From the NCBI GenBank assembly GCA_030035585.1, contig CM057465.1, forward strand, positions 27,856,001-27,920,000: a stretch of 64,000 nt of DNA, written 5' to 3'. The position numbers were made by a program, and so were the translations under genes. This DNA is from Dugong dugon. Its lineage: Eukaryota; Chordata; Mammalia; Sirenia; Dugongidae. The notes under the pieces were generated by a model that worked only from the letters and a program-made list of their open reading frames with translations, was not told where the DNA came from and did not search any database. The stretch's first letter is position 1. Every line of letters begins with the position of its first letter. Shown here in pieces: positions 15,101 through 30,100 of this stretch.

Positions 15101-18100
15101 CTAAATGAGCTCTGTCCAAAGAACTTTCTACAAAGATGGAAACATCTTGCATCTGTGCTGTCCTATTGGTAAGCACTAGCCACACGTGGCTACTCAGCAC
15201 TTGAAATATGGCTAGCGTGACTGAGGAAGTAAACTTTATATTTTATTTAATTTCAATTAAAATAGCACCATTTGGCTAGTGGTTACTGCACTGAACAGAA
15301 CTGCTCTAGATAAAGTGCTGTGGGTGAATGTGTGGGATTATTATAGGTATTTAAAGATACACAAAACTGAATATAAAATTCTTAAATTGCCTAAATTCAA
15401 ATTTTCATATGGGAAAGAATAAGAGGTATTTAAAAACCTGCTGCAGCAGCAATTTCTTCATCAGTGCTTGATTCTGAACAACCAATCAAAGACAAATTAT
15501 ATGACAGAACGTCCTGGAATAGCTGCTTTCGGCTAAGCGTATAGTCTTTTGTATGCTGCCTAAAATAAAATAACAATGCAGAAAAGATAATCATTTACAT
15601 GTCAAAGGTAACCAATCAAGACTGCCTTTTAAATTATAAAATGTTCACAAAAACTACTCACCACTGACAATCATCATCATTACATGTTCCTGTTAAATCA
15701 AAGCGACAGAAACACTGATCTGGTTCAATCATATTACTGTACGATACTGAGCTCAGGGGAAGCTTTTCCTTGGTTCGGTAATAAGGACTAAATCTACAGA
15801 AAACAGACAGGCACATTACATTCCATAAACACACCTCAGAAAACTAAGAACATTTTAATTATTCATTCTCAGTTAAAATTTCTATACTTAGTACCAAAAG
15901 TAACTCTAGAAAACTGCCAGAATACCAAATGGAAGGGATAAAAAAAAAAAACCAAACCTGTTGCCATCAAGTCAGTTCCGACTCATAGTGACCCTACAGG
16001 ACAGAGAAGAATTGTCCCACAGGGTTTCCAAGGAGCACTTGGCGAATTCGAACTGCTGACCTTTTGGTTAGCAGCCGAACTCTTAACCACTACGTCACTA
16101 GGGTTTCCAATGGTAGCAACAAGATACTTAAATACTCAGCTCACAAAACATTTGAAACAGAAAATAAACAAACAATAAAAAACTCTGTATTTCAAAAGTA
16201 GTGTTTTTCTACCACATAACAAAATACTACATAATTATTGTACACATTACCAAGAATTACATACAATGTTGTCATGTGGTAGAAAAACACTACTTTTTAA
16301 AACACAGAGTGGCTTTTTTCTTTTTCAATTCTTGTACACCTTACCCCACCACTCATCTGTCAGCTTAACAAACTGTGGTGGCTGGAAGCTATGCCACCAG
16401 TATTTCAAATATTAGCAGGATCACAAACGGTGGACAGGGTTCAGTGGGGCTTCCAGACTAAGACAAACTAGGAAGAAGGACCCGGCAATCTACTTCTAAA
16501 ACAACTGGCCAGTGAAAACCTTATGAATAGCAGTGGAACACTGCCTGACACAGTGCTGGAAGATGAGCTCCCTCAGGTTGGAAGTCACTCTCAAAACACA
16601 AATGGGGAAGAACTGCCTTCTGAAAGTAGTGTCAAACTTAATGACGTGGATGGAGTAAAGCTTTCAGGACCTTCATTTGCTGATGTGGCACAACTCAAAA
16701 TGAGAAGAAATAGCTGCAAACATCCATTAATAATCAGAATGTGGAATGTACGAAGCACGAATCTAGGAAAATTGGAAGCTGTCAAAAACGAAATGGAAGG
16801 CTTGAAGATAGATGACCCAGGCATTAGTGAGCTGAAATGGACTGGTATTGGCCATTTTGAATCGATGGGACAATCATACGGTCGATTATGCTGGGAATGA
16901 CAAATGGAAGAGGAATAGCCGTCACATTCATTGCCAAAAAGAACATTTGAAGATCTACCCTGAAGTACAACACTGTGGGTGATAGGATAATATCCATACG
17001 CCTACAAGGAAGACCAGTTAACAGTACCATTCTTCAAATTTACATGCCAACCACTAATGCCAAAGATGAAGAAACTGAAGATTTTTACCAACTTCTACTG
17101 TCTGAAATTGATCAAATATAAAATAAAGATGCATTGGTAATTACTGGTGATTGGAATGTAAAAGCTGGAAACAAAGAAGAAGGATAAGTAGTTGGAAAAT
17201 ATGGCCTTGGTGATAGAAATGACACCGGAGATCACCTGATAGAATTCTGGAAGACCAACCATCTATTTATGGGAATATCTTTTTTTCAACAACATAAACG
17301 CCAATTTGCAAGATGGAATACATAGGAATCAAACTGACTACATCTGTGGGAAGACATGATGAAAAAGCTCAATACCACCAGTCAGAACAAGGCCAGGTGT
17401 TGACTACAGAACAGACCATCAACTGCTCATATCCAGGTTGAAGTTGAAGAAAATTAAAACAAGTCCACAAGTGACTGAAGAAGAACTGACACCTCTGAAT
17501 TATAGTGTTGGTGAACAATACTGAATATGCTATGGTCTGCCAGAAGAACGAACAAATATGTCTTAGAAGAAGTATAGATGGAATGCTTCCTTAGAAGTAA
17601 GGATGGTGATACTTCGGCTCACATACTTTGGTCATGTTATCAGGAGGGACAAGTCCCTCGAGGAGGACGTCATACTTGATAAAGTAGAGGGTCAGCGAAA
17701 AAGGGGAAGACCCTCAACGAGATGGACTGACACAGTGGCTGCAACAATGGGTTCAAACGTAACAACGACTATGAGGACTGCACAGGACCAGACAATGTTT
17801 CGTTCTGTTGTATATATATTAAAAAAAAACCATTGCCGTCGAGTTAATTCCGAGTCACAGCAACCCTATAGGACAGAGTAGAACTGCTCCACAGGGTTTC
17901 CAAGGAGAGCCTGGAGGATTCGAACTGCTGATCTTTTCGTTAGCAGCCGTAGTTCTCAACAACACACATTACCAGCAACACAAAAAACTAGGGAAAAAGT
18001 CAACACTACCTGATAAGTGCTTTACAATTTTATGATGACATCACATCTACTTTAAAGCCCCAGAATTTCTAGAAATCTAAAAAAAAGACCATCTCCCACA

Positions 18101-21100
18101 AAGTTAATCATCTGAGAATGTCTGGGTTTTATGAAGGCCAGCTAATGCACTCCTTAGCCCTGGTAATAGTAAAATTAAAAAAAAAAAAAAAAAATTCTCA
18201 TAAGACTCCAATTATTTTTCCTAAACACATGGAAACACACAGCATTCCAGACTTTATATTTCCATTGGTAGCCAGAAATGAAAATTTGATAAGAACTGAT
18301 AAACTCAAGTGTGAGCAAAACCTCACTTTCTGATAACAGTTCAAGTCAAACTACGGCCCAAAAAACCCAAATTCGTTGCCACTGAGTCAATTCTGACTCA
18401 TGTTGACCCCAAAGGACAGAGTTTAACTGCCCTATAAGGTTTCCAAGGCTGTAAATCTTTATGGAAACAGACTGACATATCTTTCTCCCATGGAGTGGCT
18501 GCTGGGTTCGAACTGCTGACCTTTCAGTTAGCAGCTGAGCACTTTAACAGCTGTTCCACCAGGGCTCCTCAAACAGTAAGACATATAATTTTTATTTTCC
18601 CTAAAAAGATAAAAGTCTATTTTTCAGTGACCATGATTCAACTTTTTCATTTTCATCAAATATTTAAGGCTATATCATTAAGAACCAAGGAGCAATCCTG
18701 AAATTCAAGCTTACTGAATCTTTCTTTTATACCTGTAGGATTTAAAAACTAGAAGAGGACTATGGTAGGGTCTAAATGGACATGGCTTCACTTCTGTTGT
18801 TTTACTCTGTGCTGTGACAAAATCCACATCCACAGCAATCTCCTGCAAAAGAAAACAATAATTGTATAGGGCAAATAAGAGTAAGGTGAATTCTAGATTT
18901 TGTAAAGAGTATGAAATGTTTGCTTACCTGACCATGGAAAACCTCTTCTGTAATGCCTGTGGTAGTTTTTAAAATCAACTGTTTTAAGCTGTCAGCTTTC
19001 GAATATAGTTTTTGCAGTTCACCAATTTTTAACCCTAGAAAAAGTTCTGGTTTTTCTAAACTATTTTTAGTAGGTTTGTTTATGCATTCTTTGTTAGGTG
19101 TGTCAGTGTGTTTAAGGTTAGGTTTAGTAAAAGAACTGGATTCTAAGAAGGATCTTCTTCGTTCTCTGTTTGTACCAGACAAAATTTCATCATCAACATC
19201 ATTTTCCTCAGTGTCCAGGGTTAATTTATCTTGAGTCAGATCATGAAGTGAGGGTTGAGGTAAAGAAAATTCTGATTCCTCTTCCACAACTGTAGCAGTA
19301 TTTTGTTGTTCTTTTGCTTTCAGGGCACGGGCTTCTTTTAATTTCTGAATTTTCAGGGCATACTCATATTCTAGCTTTTGTAATCGTCTTTTTTCCATAG
19401 CAATTAGTTCTGCTGAATGCTTTCTGGGGCTTGAAATTGGAGAACTGTCCAGTCTCATCATTTTGTTTGGCTGGAGGAGGAAAATAATGTAAGTATTTTA
19501 CATCACTGTGATTTTCTAAACAATTTCTGACATTTGTGCCATCTCCACAATAAAATCCCAAAATTACAAAACTCAATCAATAAGGAGAATAAAACAGTTT
19601 AACATAAATCTCCAAAAGTCTTTCTAGTTAATCTATGATCTACCCAAAAAACAAAAAAGTTAAGACAAAATAAATTAAAAAAAAAAAGTCACTATGGATG
19701 TCTTTTAAAAACAAAGCTTTGTTCTTCTTTTATACATCTCTCAACCTTATAAGTAACATAAAAATTTGTTTTCCAAAAATAAAATAGTTGTACAAGCAAC
19801 TTACTCCAAGGCGATCTTGTTCCAGCTTACGCTTTCCTATTTCTTTACTAGCCACTGCCTTGGCACGAGCAAGCTCTTCTCCGTATTTTAGAGTCAAAGC
19901 TTTCTTAATTGTAACACGTTGCTGAACTTTGTGAATCTGAAAACATAAAGGTAATTCTAAAAATGTATATGAAAATCTTAGGCGAGAAAATATCTTATTC
20001 TTAAGACAGCAGTTTTATAGTATTCAACTGGAAATAAAAATATTCCAATATATATCTCAATGAATAACAATATACACACTATACATATTTTTAAGGCTTT
20101 AGTTTATGGTTTTCTTTTATATAAAATTGGATGCATAAATGTACAGTAAATATGAAACTACAATATTTTAATTAAAAAGAAAAAAAGTATTACTTGTTCC
20201 TGAAGCTTCTTCAAAAACATTCTGTTGACACTAAGAATTTTTTCAGTTGCTTGAAGCTGTTCAGTAAGTTTTGTAATCTTTGTTTCAGCATTTCGAACAG
20301 ATTCTTTCTTTTTAGCTTCTTGCTGCACTAGATTTTTTAAAACTGATTCATCTTTCATCAACAAAATCCTAATTGGGAAAAAAGAAAATTCTTTTTGTTA
20401 GAAAAACTAGTAGCAGACACCATCAAAATAAGAAAAAATTGTAGTCAGTAGCTCATTTAAAAAATATGTCTATGATATGCAGGTGGGAATTTAACAAGAT
20501 GGGTATTTTTATCTTTTATCAATCATACATGCATTCAAATTGACATTGTTTACATTTTACAAAAGCAAATATGGATCTGATCTCTAAAAGAAATCATTTA
20601 AGCTTAAAGAATATGAGCTACAGTTGAAAAGCTCATAGTAAATGTACAATGCTCTAATGTCACCGAATTGTACATGTGAAGATTGTTGAAATGGCAAATG
20701 TTTTGTTACCTACATGCTTTCCACAATCAAAAAAAAAAAAGTTCAATCTTGGCTGAATCTGACCTTATAATCAAGTACATTTAATTAACTTATAAATCTC
20801 TAACTCATTTTGTCCAAAGCAAAGCAGGTAAGGGGAGAAGGAAGACTAATTTCTAAACAATCATACAGATGTATAGATGTTTGGAGCTAAGAAGTAAAAA
20901 AGGACAAAAAGACAAATACATGCATGTAACTTAGATCTTCATCTTTTAAACCACTGAATATTAAGATTAAACAAAAGAAAGCTTCCTCAAAAGTTAAGCA
21001 CAGAACTACCATATTATCCAGCAATTCCACTCCTAGGTATATACCCAAAAAACTTGAAAACAAAGACTCAAACAGATACGCGTACACTGATGTTCACTGA

Positions 21101-24100
21101 AGCATTATTCATAATAGCCAAAAGGCAGAAACAACCCAAGTGTCCATCAACAGATGAACTGACAAAAAATGTGGTATATACATACAATGGAATATTAGTC
21201 GGCCATAAAAAGGAATGAAATTCTAAAATATGCTACAACATGGACTAACCTTGAAACCATTATGCTAAGTGAAATAAGCCAGAAAGAAAGACAAACAATT
21301 ATATGCTCCCATTTATGTGAAATATTTAGAACAGGCAAATTTAGAGAGACAGAAAGTAGATTAATGGCTACCAGGAACTGTGACGAGGAGAGAAGGGGAA
21401 GTTATTGCTTAAGGGATACAGAGATTTTGTTTGGGATAATGAAAAAATTTTGGACATAGATGAGATGATGGTTGTATAACATTGTAAATATAATCAATGT
21501 CACTTAACAGTATACTTAAAAATGGTTACAATGTCAAATTTTACATACATTTTACTACAATAAATTTTTTTTTTTTTTAATGAGCATCTTTCCCATAGAG
21601 ATACCATATTTCAACAGTCACAACCGCTGATACCTAGAATGAATCATAAAGCAGAGAATATGTGATAGAGAGGATGGGGGTAGAAAGACAAACACAAAGA
21701 ATTATTTTTTAAAACTTTTAATTCGTTATGAAAGTTATTAAAGAAATGAAAACTGAAGGAATTTATTTCAATCTCTTTTGAACATATAAAATACTATTTC
21801 TCATTGATAATTTTGATGATTTACAGTCACTATCATATTTCATCTATGAAGTACATTTTTCAGATCTCTAATCAGGATGTGCCTTTAATAACTGCATATC
21901 ACAGTTTGACAGCATGTTTTCTTTCTGAGTACATAAAATGACGGCCCATCTTAGATGTAATGAAATATAGCAGGTAGCTCAAGACACATGTCACTTAAGT
22001 CCGAAGACATTCATAAACACTATTTTAAAATGCATTTTATTTTGTTCAGAACATTTAATATCTAATGTCTTTTTATAAATGGAAAACAGAACCAACTTTT
22101 ATATATTTAATATAAAACCTCACAGTCACTATCTTATTGAGATGTCTATCTCACCTTATAAAACCACTCCAAATTACGTTCCTTTTCATGATCTAAAAAA
22201 TAGAAATAAGAAGAATACCAAGGGGGCTGTAATGCTAACAATGAGACTATAAACTTATATCCCTTTTCCTTAATAATTCACTATGGATGGATGAACTTTT
22301 GAAGCTTGTTTTAATAATCATTAAAATTCTCTAATTATTGTTAGCGATTGTTCAACATGAAGAGTTAATTCGTTACACTAATCATTTTTTACTATCAAGG
22401 TCTGAAGTTTAAGAATTGGTCAATTACCAAAAGAGGACAGGAAAAGTCTACCTTTGCACAAAACTTTCCCATTAATACTTGTCAATCTAAAAAGGGATTA
22501 GCTTTTAGGCTCAGAATTATTGATATTAGCTAAAACCATTATGCTCTTAATCAACTAATGATTTCAGGATGTTTGGGATGGAAAAAATACACACCCATAC
22601 TCTGATGTAATTATTTTTATTAAATATATACGAATGCATTCAAATGAATTCTATCATTCAAGATGTTCATTCTGAGGCTTTACATGTATCCTCAAAATAC
22701 AGCTGCACCTCAAAACATTTTGAAACGCCTTTTAAACAACACAGTTTTAGAAAACATATAAGTAGTGTATGATCATGATATTCACACTTTATGATAACAC
22801 CATAATATGACCAGGTATCTTATTCATCAGACTAGGTAATGACTATTTCCAACATTTAAGCCCACTTTAAACAATAAAAAATGTGCTTCCAATGAAGGTA
22901 TTTTAAAAAACATGCCAGAAATTTTAAAGAAAATTTCAAAAGAGGAGTCTTACAAATGTCTTATAGATGAACCATGAATAAATCGGAAGGGGATATCTCT
23001 CCTTTTAATGCACAATTTTTGCTTAGTATTCTACTTAAAAGTTCTATTACTTTATATAAGTGATAATGCAAAAAAAATGGTACGATTTCTATAGTTCTGC
23101 CAAGTGTAAGAAAGAATTTGTAATCTTATAACATGTTTAATAATGACATACATTACAAAACTATATTCCACTAATGTATGAACAATTAGGTATTTACTCA
23201 GATAGTGAGGCTCACCTATGTTTTTTAAGTTTTGCTTCTGCGTCTGTAACCTGCTTTGTAACCATTGCTATTCTGCCAAGCCCATCAATTTCCACATCAG
23301 AATTTGCTGGGGAGGATGAATTCGTCTTCAGCTGATCTGATTTAACCAAACGCTGTTTCTCACGACTAAAATGATCAATAAAGATGCATTACACCACCCA
23401 ATAAAAACTGAAATTTTTTTTTATAAGAATTTATTCTATTTCATAAAATAATGTAAAAACATGAATATTATTAACTAATAATAAAAATAATGACGACCAC
23501 TATGCATGATCCAAGTTGGCATTCAAAGTTGACAATGTAGTTCTTCTCTGAGTGCTTTTATCTTTTCCTAAGCTGTTTACATCTCACTGCATTCAAGATT
23601 ATAGATGATCATCTGGCTCCCCCTCCTGGGTGAGTTACAAAAACAATCACTCTGCATCTAGGATAAAACTGCATCATTTATTTCCCAATATCATTAAATT
23701 TTACATAGACTAAAGAAGTATTGAAAACAGCACCTACTTTTAAAGTTAATTACGTAAAATGCCACTTACTTGGCAATCTCTTCTTTTAACAATCTGTATT
23801 CAATTTTCTTTTCTTCAGGCAAAGCTTCAGGTGTTCGCATAGGATCGTTTTCTTTCTCAGATTTTGGAGGTACTTTTGGTTTTGAAGCTTGCTAGAAAAT
23901 ATGTGAAGTCAGCCAGATCAACAGCTTTCAATAACGCTACAGAGATTTATATTTTACACGACAACCCAGTACACATTTATATTATTTCTAAATACAGGTA
24001 GTCCCCAACTTATGATGTATTCAAGTTATGACAAACCACACTCACGACCGTCTGTTTTTTGGTTTTTTTGTGCATATTATCGTTAGTAATATGTACTACA

Positions 24101-27100
24101 TACAATGTTAAACTATATTTATAAGTTTATATGTAATGTTTCCAATCCCCAAAGGCAAATAAAGATCAGATTTATAAAGATGCTGATTATAAAAGGCGAT
24201 GATAATGAAAACTAAAAAAAAAAAAAAAAAAAAAAAAGACGTATTTGACTTATATCAGAACTGACTTACAACTGAGTCATCGGAATGGAATCCCATTGTA
24301 AGTCAGGGACTACCTGTAACTACATATTTATTTTCATCATCAATTTTTTGAAAAATACAACGTTGTTTGATAGCCACCAAGTTGCACAATCCACAAAGCA
24401 GTCAAGACATACAGCTTGAAAAATACTGCTAAATTACATTTAACAACTGTTGCAATAGGAATAGGGATAAAAGTTGTATTTAGATCACACACTTTAATAA
24501 AAATGGTTTACTGGTAACGCAATTCCAAAATAACAATAAATTTCCTTAGCACAGAAGACAATTATCCACCCAATTTTGTATTTTGAAAAAGGCACTAGTC
24601 AAATGTAAATACAAAAAGGGAATATTCAGTAGTTACATTTATCTAAATTTATACATACTTCATCGTATATAATTCTAACACTACAAATACTTAAAATATT
24701 TCCACAATTCATACATTAAAATCTCTATGTTTAAGGCCTAATTTTCAGGGAAAATAAACTTAAAAGACTGCAAACAAATCCTCTTTCCTTTTATCTTTCA
24801 CTATTGCACTTACCTCAGCAGTTCGCCTTGCTTCTTTAATCATGGACTCTAATCCACCAAAAACACTATTTGTTGACTTGGAAGCCTCTCCATCAGATTC
24901 ACTATCATCTGAGTCATTTAGTGTTACAACCACTGATTTATGTTTTGGAAGCTGCAAAGATAATATATTTGTTGTTCTCAATGCCAAAAGTATCTCCTTT
25001 CTTTTCTTGGCTCCACCACAACTAACTGCATGACCTTGGGTAAATCACTTAACCTCTCTGAACTGCAACTTAGAAAAATAATAATGTCCAAGTAGATAGT
25101 CCATGGTTCCTTCTGGTTATATTATGTAACTGATTTTGTCCCACTCCAACAATACTAGCTGTATGCCAAAAATATAAAACATTCTTAAAGTCTTTTAAGA
25201 CACTACTATAATCACCTTCCTCATTTTTATTTTCTATGACGAATCATCATGCCATCTAAATTAAGTAGTACGTTTACAACAAAACAAAAACATTTACAAA
25301 ATAATTCTACATAATTATTAACAAAACTTTTTTGTTTTTATGGTTACATATAAAGGGTAACTGGGCAAAGTTGGCTTTCTTAACACAAGCAAGATTTCAG
25401 TTTGGCTTTGCTCCATTTATTATATTTCTAGCCATTAGAAAACAAGGTAGAGAGAAACTATCATTTCAATATCCTAAACATTGGTAATATCATAAATGTT
25501 TTTCTGTTATAGTATATTCATTGATTAGATAAATATTAGCAAAGTAAAAACAAAAAAGGGAGAAAGCAAAAATAAATAATTTGCTAAAACTGACTCCAAA
25601 AAGACAGAAAATCTGAATGGACTGATTTCTACAGAAAAAAAACTAAGTGGAAAAGTATATATACCATTCTGATGAGAATAATGCTTCCCCAAAAACATTA
25701 TCACCAAACTCTAACAGTTTTCAAATGAAGAAGCTGGCTGCTTTCATTTCAACATTAATAAATAAAAAATTATAAAGAATAAAAATAAATATTTATGATC
25801 ATATATGAACATAAATATATATTAGGGTGTGGGAAGGAACAGAACAGCAAAACTTCATACAAATGTCTCACAAGCTATTTAAATAACAGAAGCATTAAAT
25901 ATTTTTGTTCGTTTTTACCGAGATCACAGTTCGTGGAAGACGAGGTCCTCTGTGAAACTTTGGATTCTGTACCCTAGGCTGAGATACTGTATTAATACTG
26001 ACTACTGTTAAATTGCTTCTTGGCACAGGCTGTGAACTGTTCAGAACTGGAGGTGAAGGTGGGTCACTATTACTAGATGTTTCCTAAATAAGAAAAAGAA
26101 AACATTTTTAAGTAAAAAGAAATTTTTGTAATCTTTTAAAAATCTTGAGCAAATTAGTTATTAGACTTATCCCTTCATTGCTGAAAAAGCCCAATGAATC
26201 CTAAGTAAGCAGTGAGGAACAGGCCTACCCTAAAACTAAGCCCCAGGGCACAACCAATTTAGGTCCAAGAACCTAAATTACCTCTGGCTTAAAAGCTCTT
26301 TTATTTGCTAGAGATTTAAGTAGCTCTTCTCGAAGCAGCATTTCTTCCTCCTCTTCCTCGTCTGCAAAAGGTGGTTTTGGAGGCTGTTCTGGATCTTCCG
26401 GTGGGAGAGGTGGTAGAGGTGGTGGAGGAGGTAGAGGTTCAAGAGAAACACACAAGCCTTCCACATAAGGCTGGCTCAAAGGTGGCACAGACTAGTTATT
26501 TTTTAAAAAGAAATAATAATTATGATGCAGATTTTATGAACTCCAAATGCTTATCTCTGGAATAATATTAAATTAGAAAAAGGTTAAAATTTAGGTTATT
26601 ATTTTAGCTGGAAGGAGAAGTGAACTAAGTATACTGGAAATCTCAAAACTAACGCAGAATTCAATCTTCAACCATGAAAAAGACATTATTTTGCAATTTA
26701 AAAAAAATCGAAACATTTAACTTATGAACTTCAAGGTAATCATAAAAACTTTTTGTTCCCCTTCTTATCTCCATTTAGCATTCTGTAAGACACAGAAATC
26801 AAATTATACATGGTCTTTCCCTCTAGATAATTACCTGGAAACAAGCAGACTTATTGAAAATTAAGAACATTTTATCATATTTAAGAAAAAACGTTAAGAA
26901 CTAAGTGTCAAGAACAAGCATCGCTAGTCTTTTAAATCCTTGTGATGAGGCTTTTAAAAAATTGTCTGTAAAGAAAACTGATTTTACAGAAATCTCTGAT
27001 TTTGGAGATTTTGCTTCAAGGATCTTTCAGTATTTTTCCTGGCATTTAGCTCACTCGCTCTCCATTTCCCAAAAGAAAACATTTCCATTTCTCTCTCTTG

Positions 27101-30100
27101 TCTCTCTGCTCTAAGATTACTCTCACCATAAGCTTCCTAGGAAGACACCAGACGTCTACCTAGAACTGTGAAATGGCAAGGTTCCTTCCCTCTTACCTAT
27201 TGAGAGATATTCAGTTTGGTCTCTAGGTCCTCTCAAACCTAGAAATAACTTGAGAACTTTTACCTTGTGATTCTCCCTTACTGCTAGTCCCTGCCCCTCT
27301 CTTTTTTTAAATGGGGGATGGGAATTTCATCTAAGAGGAAAACAGGGAAAAAGAAATCGACTTCTACAGGCAATGTTTTCCTTTGGCTTGATTTTTTAAG
27401 TTAAAAATAACTGCTCTCATCAAAACGGAAGAAAGGAGAGTTAATTTTTGGAAGCATCCTAAATCTCAAAGCATCCTTAAATCTCCAAAACAACAGATAA
27501 TTCTATTCTGCTTTGGATTAAATTTTCTGAGAAACTACTAGCTGAGAACTGACTTGACGGAGCCTAACAACAGTAACAACTCCCTGAGACAAAAAAAAGA
27601 AGAAAGAAGGAAACATGCCAGGTACTGAAAGAAAGCAGCTATGAGATTAGCTCTGAAAAACCAACCAAATGCACAGCCTGCTAGAAATACCAACTATTTA
27701 CTCTACAGATTTCACAGTTTTTAGTTTTGGTTAGCAATTCTGATTTTTAAATCCCTCTTAAAGCTAATCATCCATTAATTACATGCTAGTTTTTCAAAAA
27801 CAAAGTAGAAAAGACAGGCAACAAATTAGAAAAGACAAAATATAACAAGATGATTTTCTTAGAAATCACATCAATTCAGACTTACAGAAACCTGAGGTGG
27901 TGGAGGCAAAGAAATAGATGATGCTGAAGAAAAATACCCCAATGAACATTCAGAAAAAAATGGTGGTTGCACCGGTGAAGGAACTGTTATTAAAAAAAAA
28001 AAAAAAACTGTAAGAGAAATACTTAGAGGAAAAAGTAAATGCTATAGTATGTCTAAAGAAATAAATGTATCTATGTAGAGTACACTTTAGATTTTATCAA
28101 ACTCTAATAAAATCTTTAACCTCTATGAGACCACCTCAATTTCTTTAAATTACCCTTCTATCATCAAAAAGTTATTCACTTAAGTTGCATTTAGTCTCTA
28201 AAAACTCTCTACTTTGTTCCACTTTTCATCTAAGGATGACAGCAGGGAATACAACAAGAAAGGCCACAAACACGCGTTTTAAAGAGTAATAAAACGAAAA
28301 ACAATTCCCCAGGACTCTGCTAGAGTGGCCTAACAGAAGGAAAAGAGTGATAAGGTGACTCCATTCTTCCCCTCATGCAGAGCAAAGGAAGTGAGGAAAT
28401 GGAACTATGTAAGTAGTGTAAGAAACAGGAACGAAAAGCACTACCTACTGCATCTCACCAATAAGGTGCACTTTTTTTTTTTTCACATTTTATTAAGTCT
28501 GAAATAGTTACAACTGATGTATCTCAATGTTAACTGCATTCTGTTAACAGCCTAAGTCTCATAGATTTTAATTAATTACAGAATAGATCTCTCACAGCCA
28601 GTCATTCCTGACAATAACCAAAACAAGTCTCTGGCTCTCAAAGACAAGAGCCAGATCTGAGACGTGCACCCTAATTTAGGTAACAGCCCTGATCAGTTCT
28701 AACCAGCCTTTTCTGAGATGCCACTGGTATCACTTTCCATCTCCAAATTGCTGTAATTTATCAACACTGGAAGGAAATAGGAAGATTAAAAGCAATAAAG
28801 ACTTTTTTCCTCTCATTAAAACACAAAGTATCTTAGATATAAAGATACTTAAGAGATCAAAGTTTTTTGTTTTTTTTAAGAGCAGTGTTTCCATCTCTCA
28901 CAATCTTCACTTTTTAGATCAAACAAATAGTGACCTTTAAGTAGTTTAAACAATTTTTTTAAGGCTGTCTAAAAAGAAATACTTGAAAATAAAGGTTAAT
29001 ATTACATATTTGAGGTCTGTTCCCTAAGTATTTACAGAACCAAATAATGTCTAGGGTTGTACAATCTACTACTAAATCTCACTTTTATTACATATTTCTT
29101 TACAAAGTTTGGGTAGCTAAGTGACCATTAGCTATTTAATAATTATGAATACACAAAAGTTTCACATTTTGGCTCTTACCTGGAGAATTGGTTTCACTAT
29201 CTGTATCCATAGCAACTTCTTCATAGTTATCATATTGGTAAATGCCTCCTCCACTATCAGTAGGCTGCTTATCTAAGGATCGCCTCAGGTCAGGATCTGA
29301 AGACTAAGTACACAACAAGTTTTTTGGTTTCAAAGCACTCAGTCTTAGGCTCTTCCTCAGGCAGAAATTAGAAAACAATTGACAGTTACCTTCTAGGGAA
29401 CAGTATCAGAGATCATAGTGGTCTACTTAGACTCGCCTATCACATTTGATTTGGGAAATTTGATTTACATGACAAGTATACTGTCCTTGACATTTTATAA
29501 CTGAATCACCAGACAGATGAATGGAACCTAGCAAATACTATCTAGACAAGTGATATCTCTCAGTTAACTGAGCTGCTAAGTAATCAGCTATTCCACTATA
29601 AAATGACACTAAGCTTTTGAACATCTGATGATCTCTTTATCAATAAGAAACTAAAGGAATAAATGTAAATTTTATTTCATCAAGATTTTAGAATATTTCA
29701 AAAAGAATCCAGTAACATCAATGTTAATTATGAATAAATTAATGATAGCTAAATACTAGAAACTCTGAGTCTGTATGTTTTGATGTGTGTGTGTGTTGTT
29801 TCATAACAAACTAAAACCCAGCAAAACCTATCTAGATGAAGATAAAAGAGTAATGTAAAAAGAATGCAGTAATTATCTCTAGAAAAAATTTATCAAAGTG
29901 CTTGTTGTAAGTTCTAAGTATGAATATTTATAATATTCCCTGCCTAAGCAAATCTAACTCCTGGCTCCCTTCAATTAAAGAGCTTCTTCTTTTACTCTTT
30001 AATATCCTTCTATTCTTGAAGCTCAAAATTTTGAAAACTGTCACTGATAATAGCACTAGATCAAAAGTAAACTGGTGGTTTGCTTTGTGATACTATCTAT

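Larger units (their letters stand above)
15794..18732 (-). other. ZFC3H1: ZFC3H1 intron 16
   Basis: Repeat-dense: AfroSINE (minus), 129-bp palindrome, deleted RTE (plus), AfroSINE (minus), then a poly-A tract near 18178-18193 and another AfroSINE (minus). Confidence 0.92.

Noticed and set aside
16523-16900. 125-codon plus-strand ORF
   Set aside because: It is the endonuclease start of a decayed RTE LINE, with stops soon after, not a host gene.
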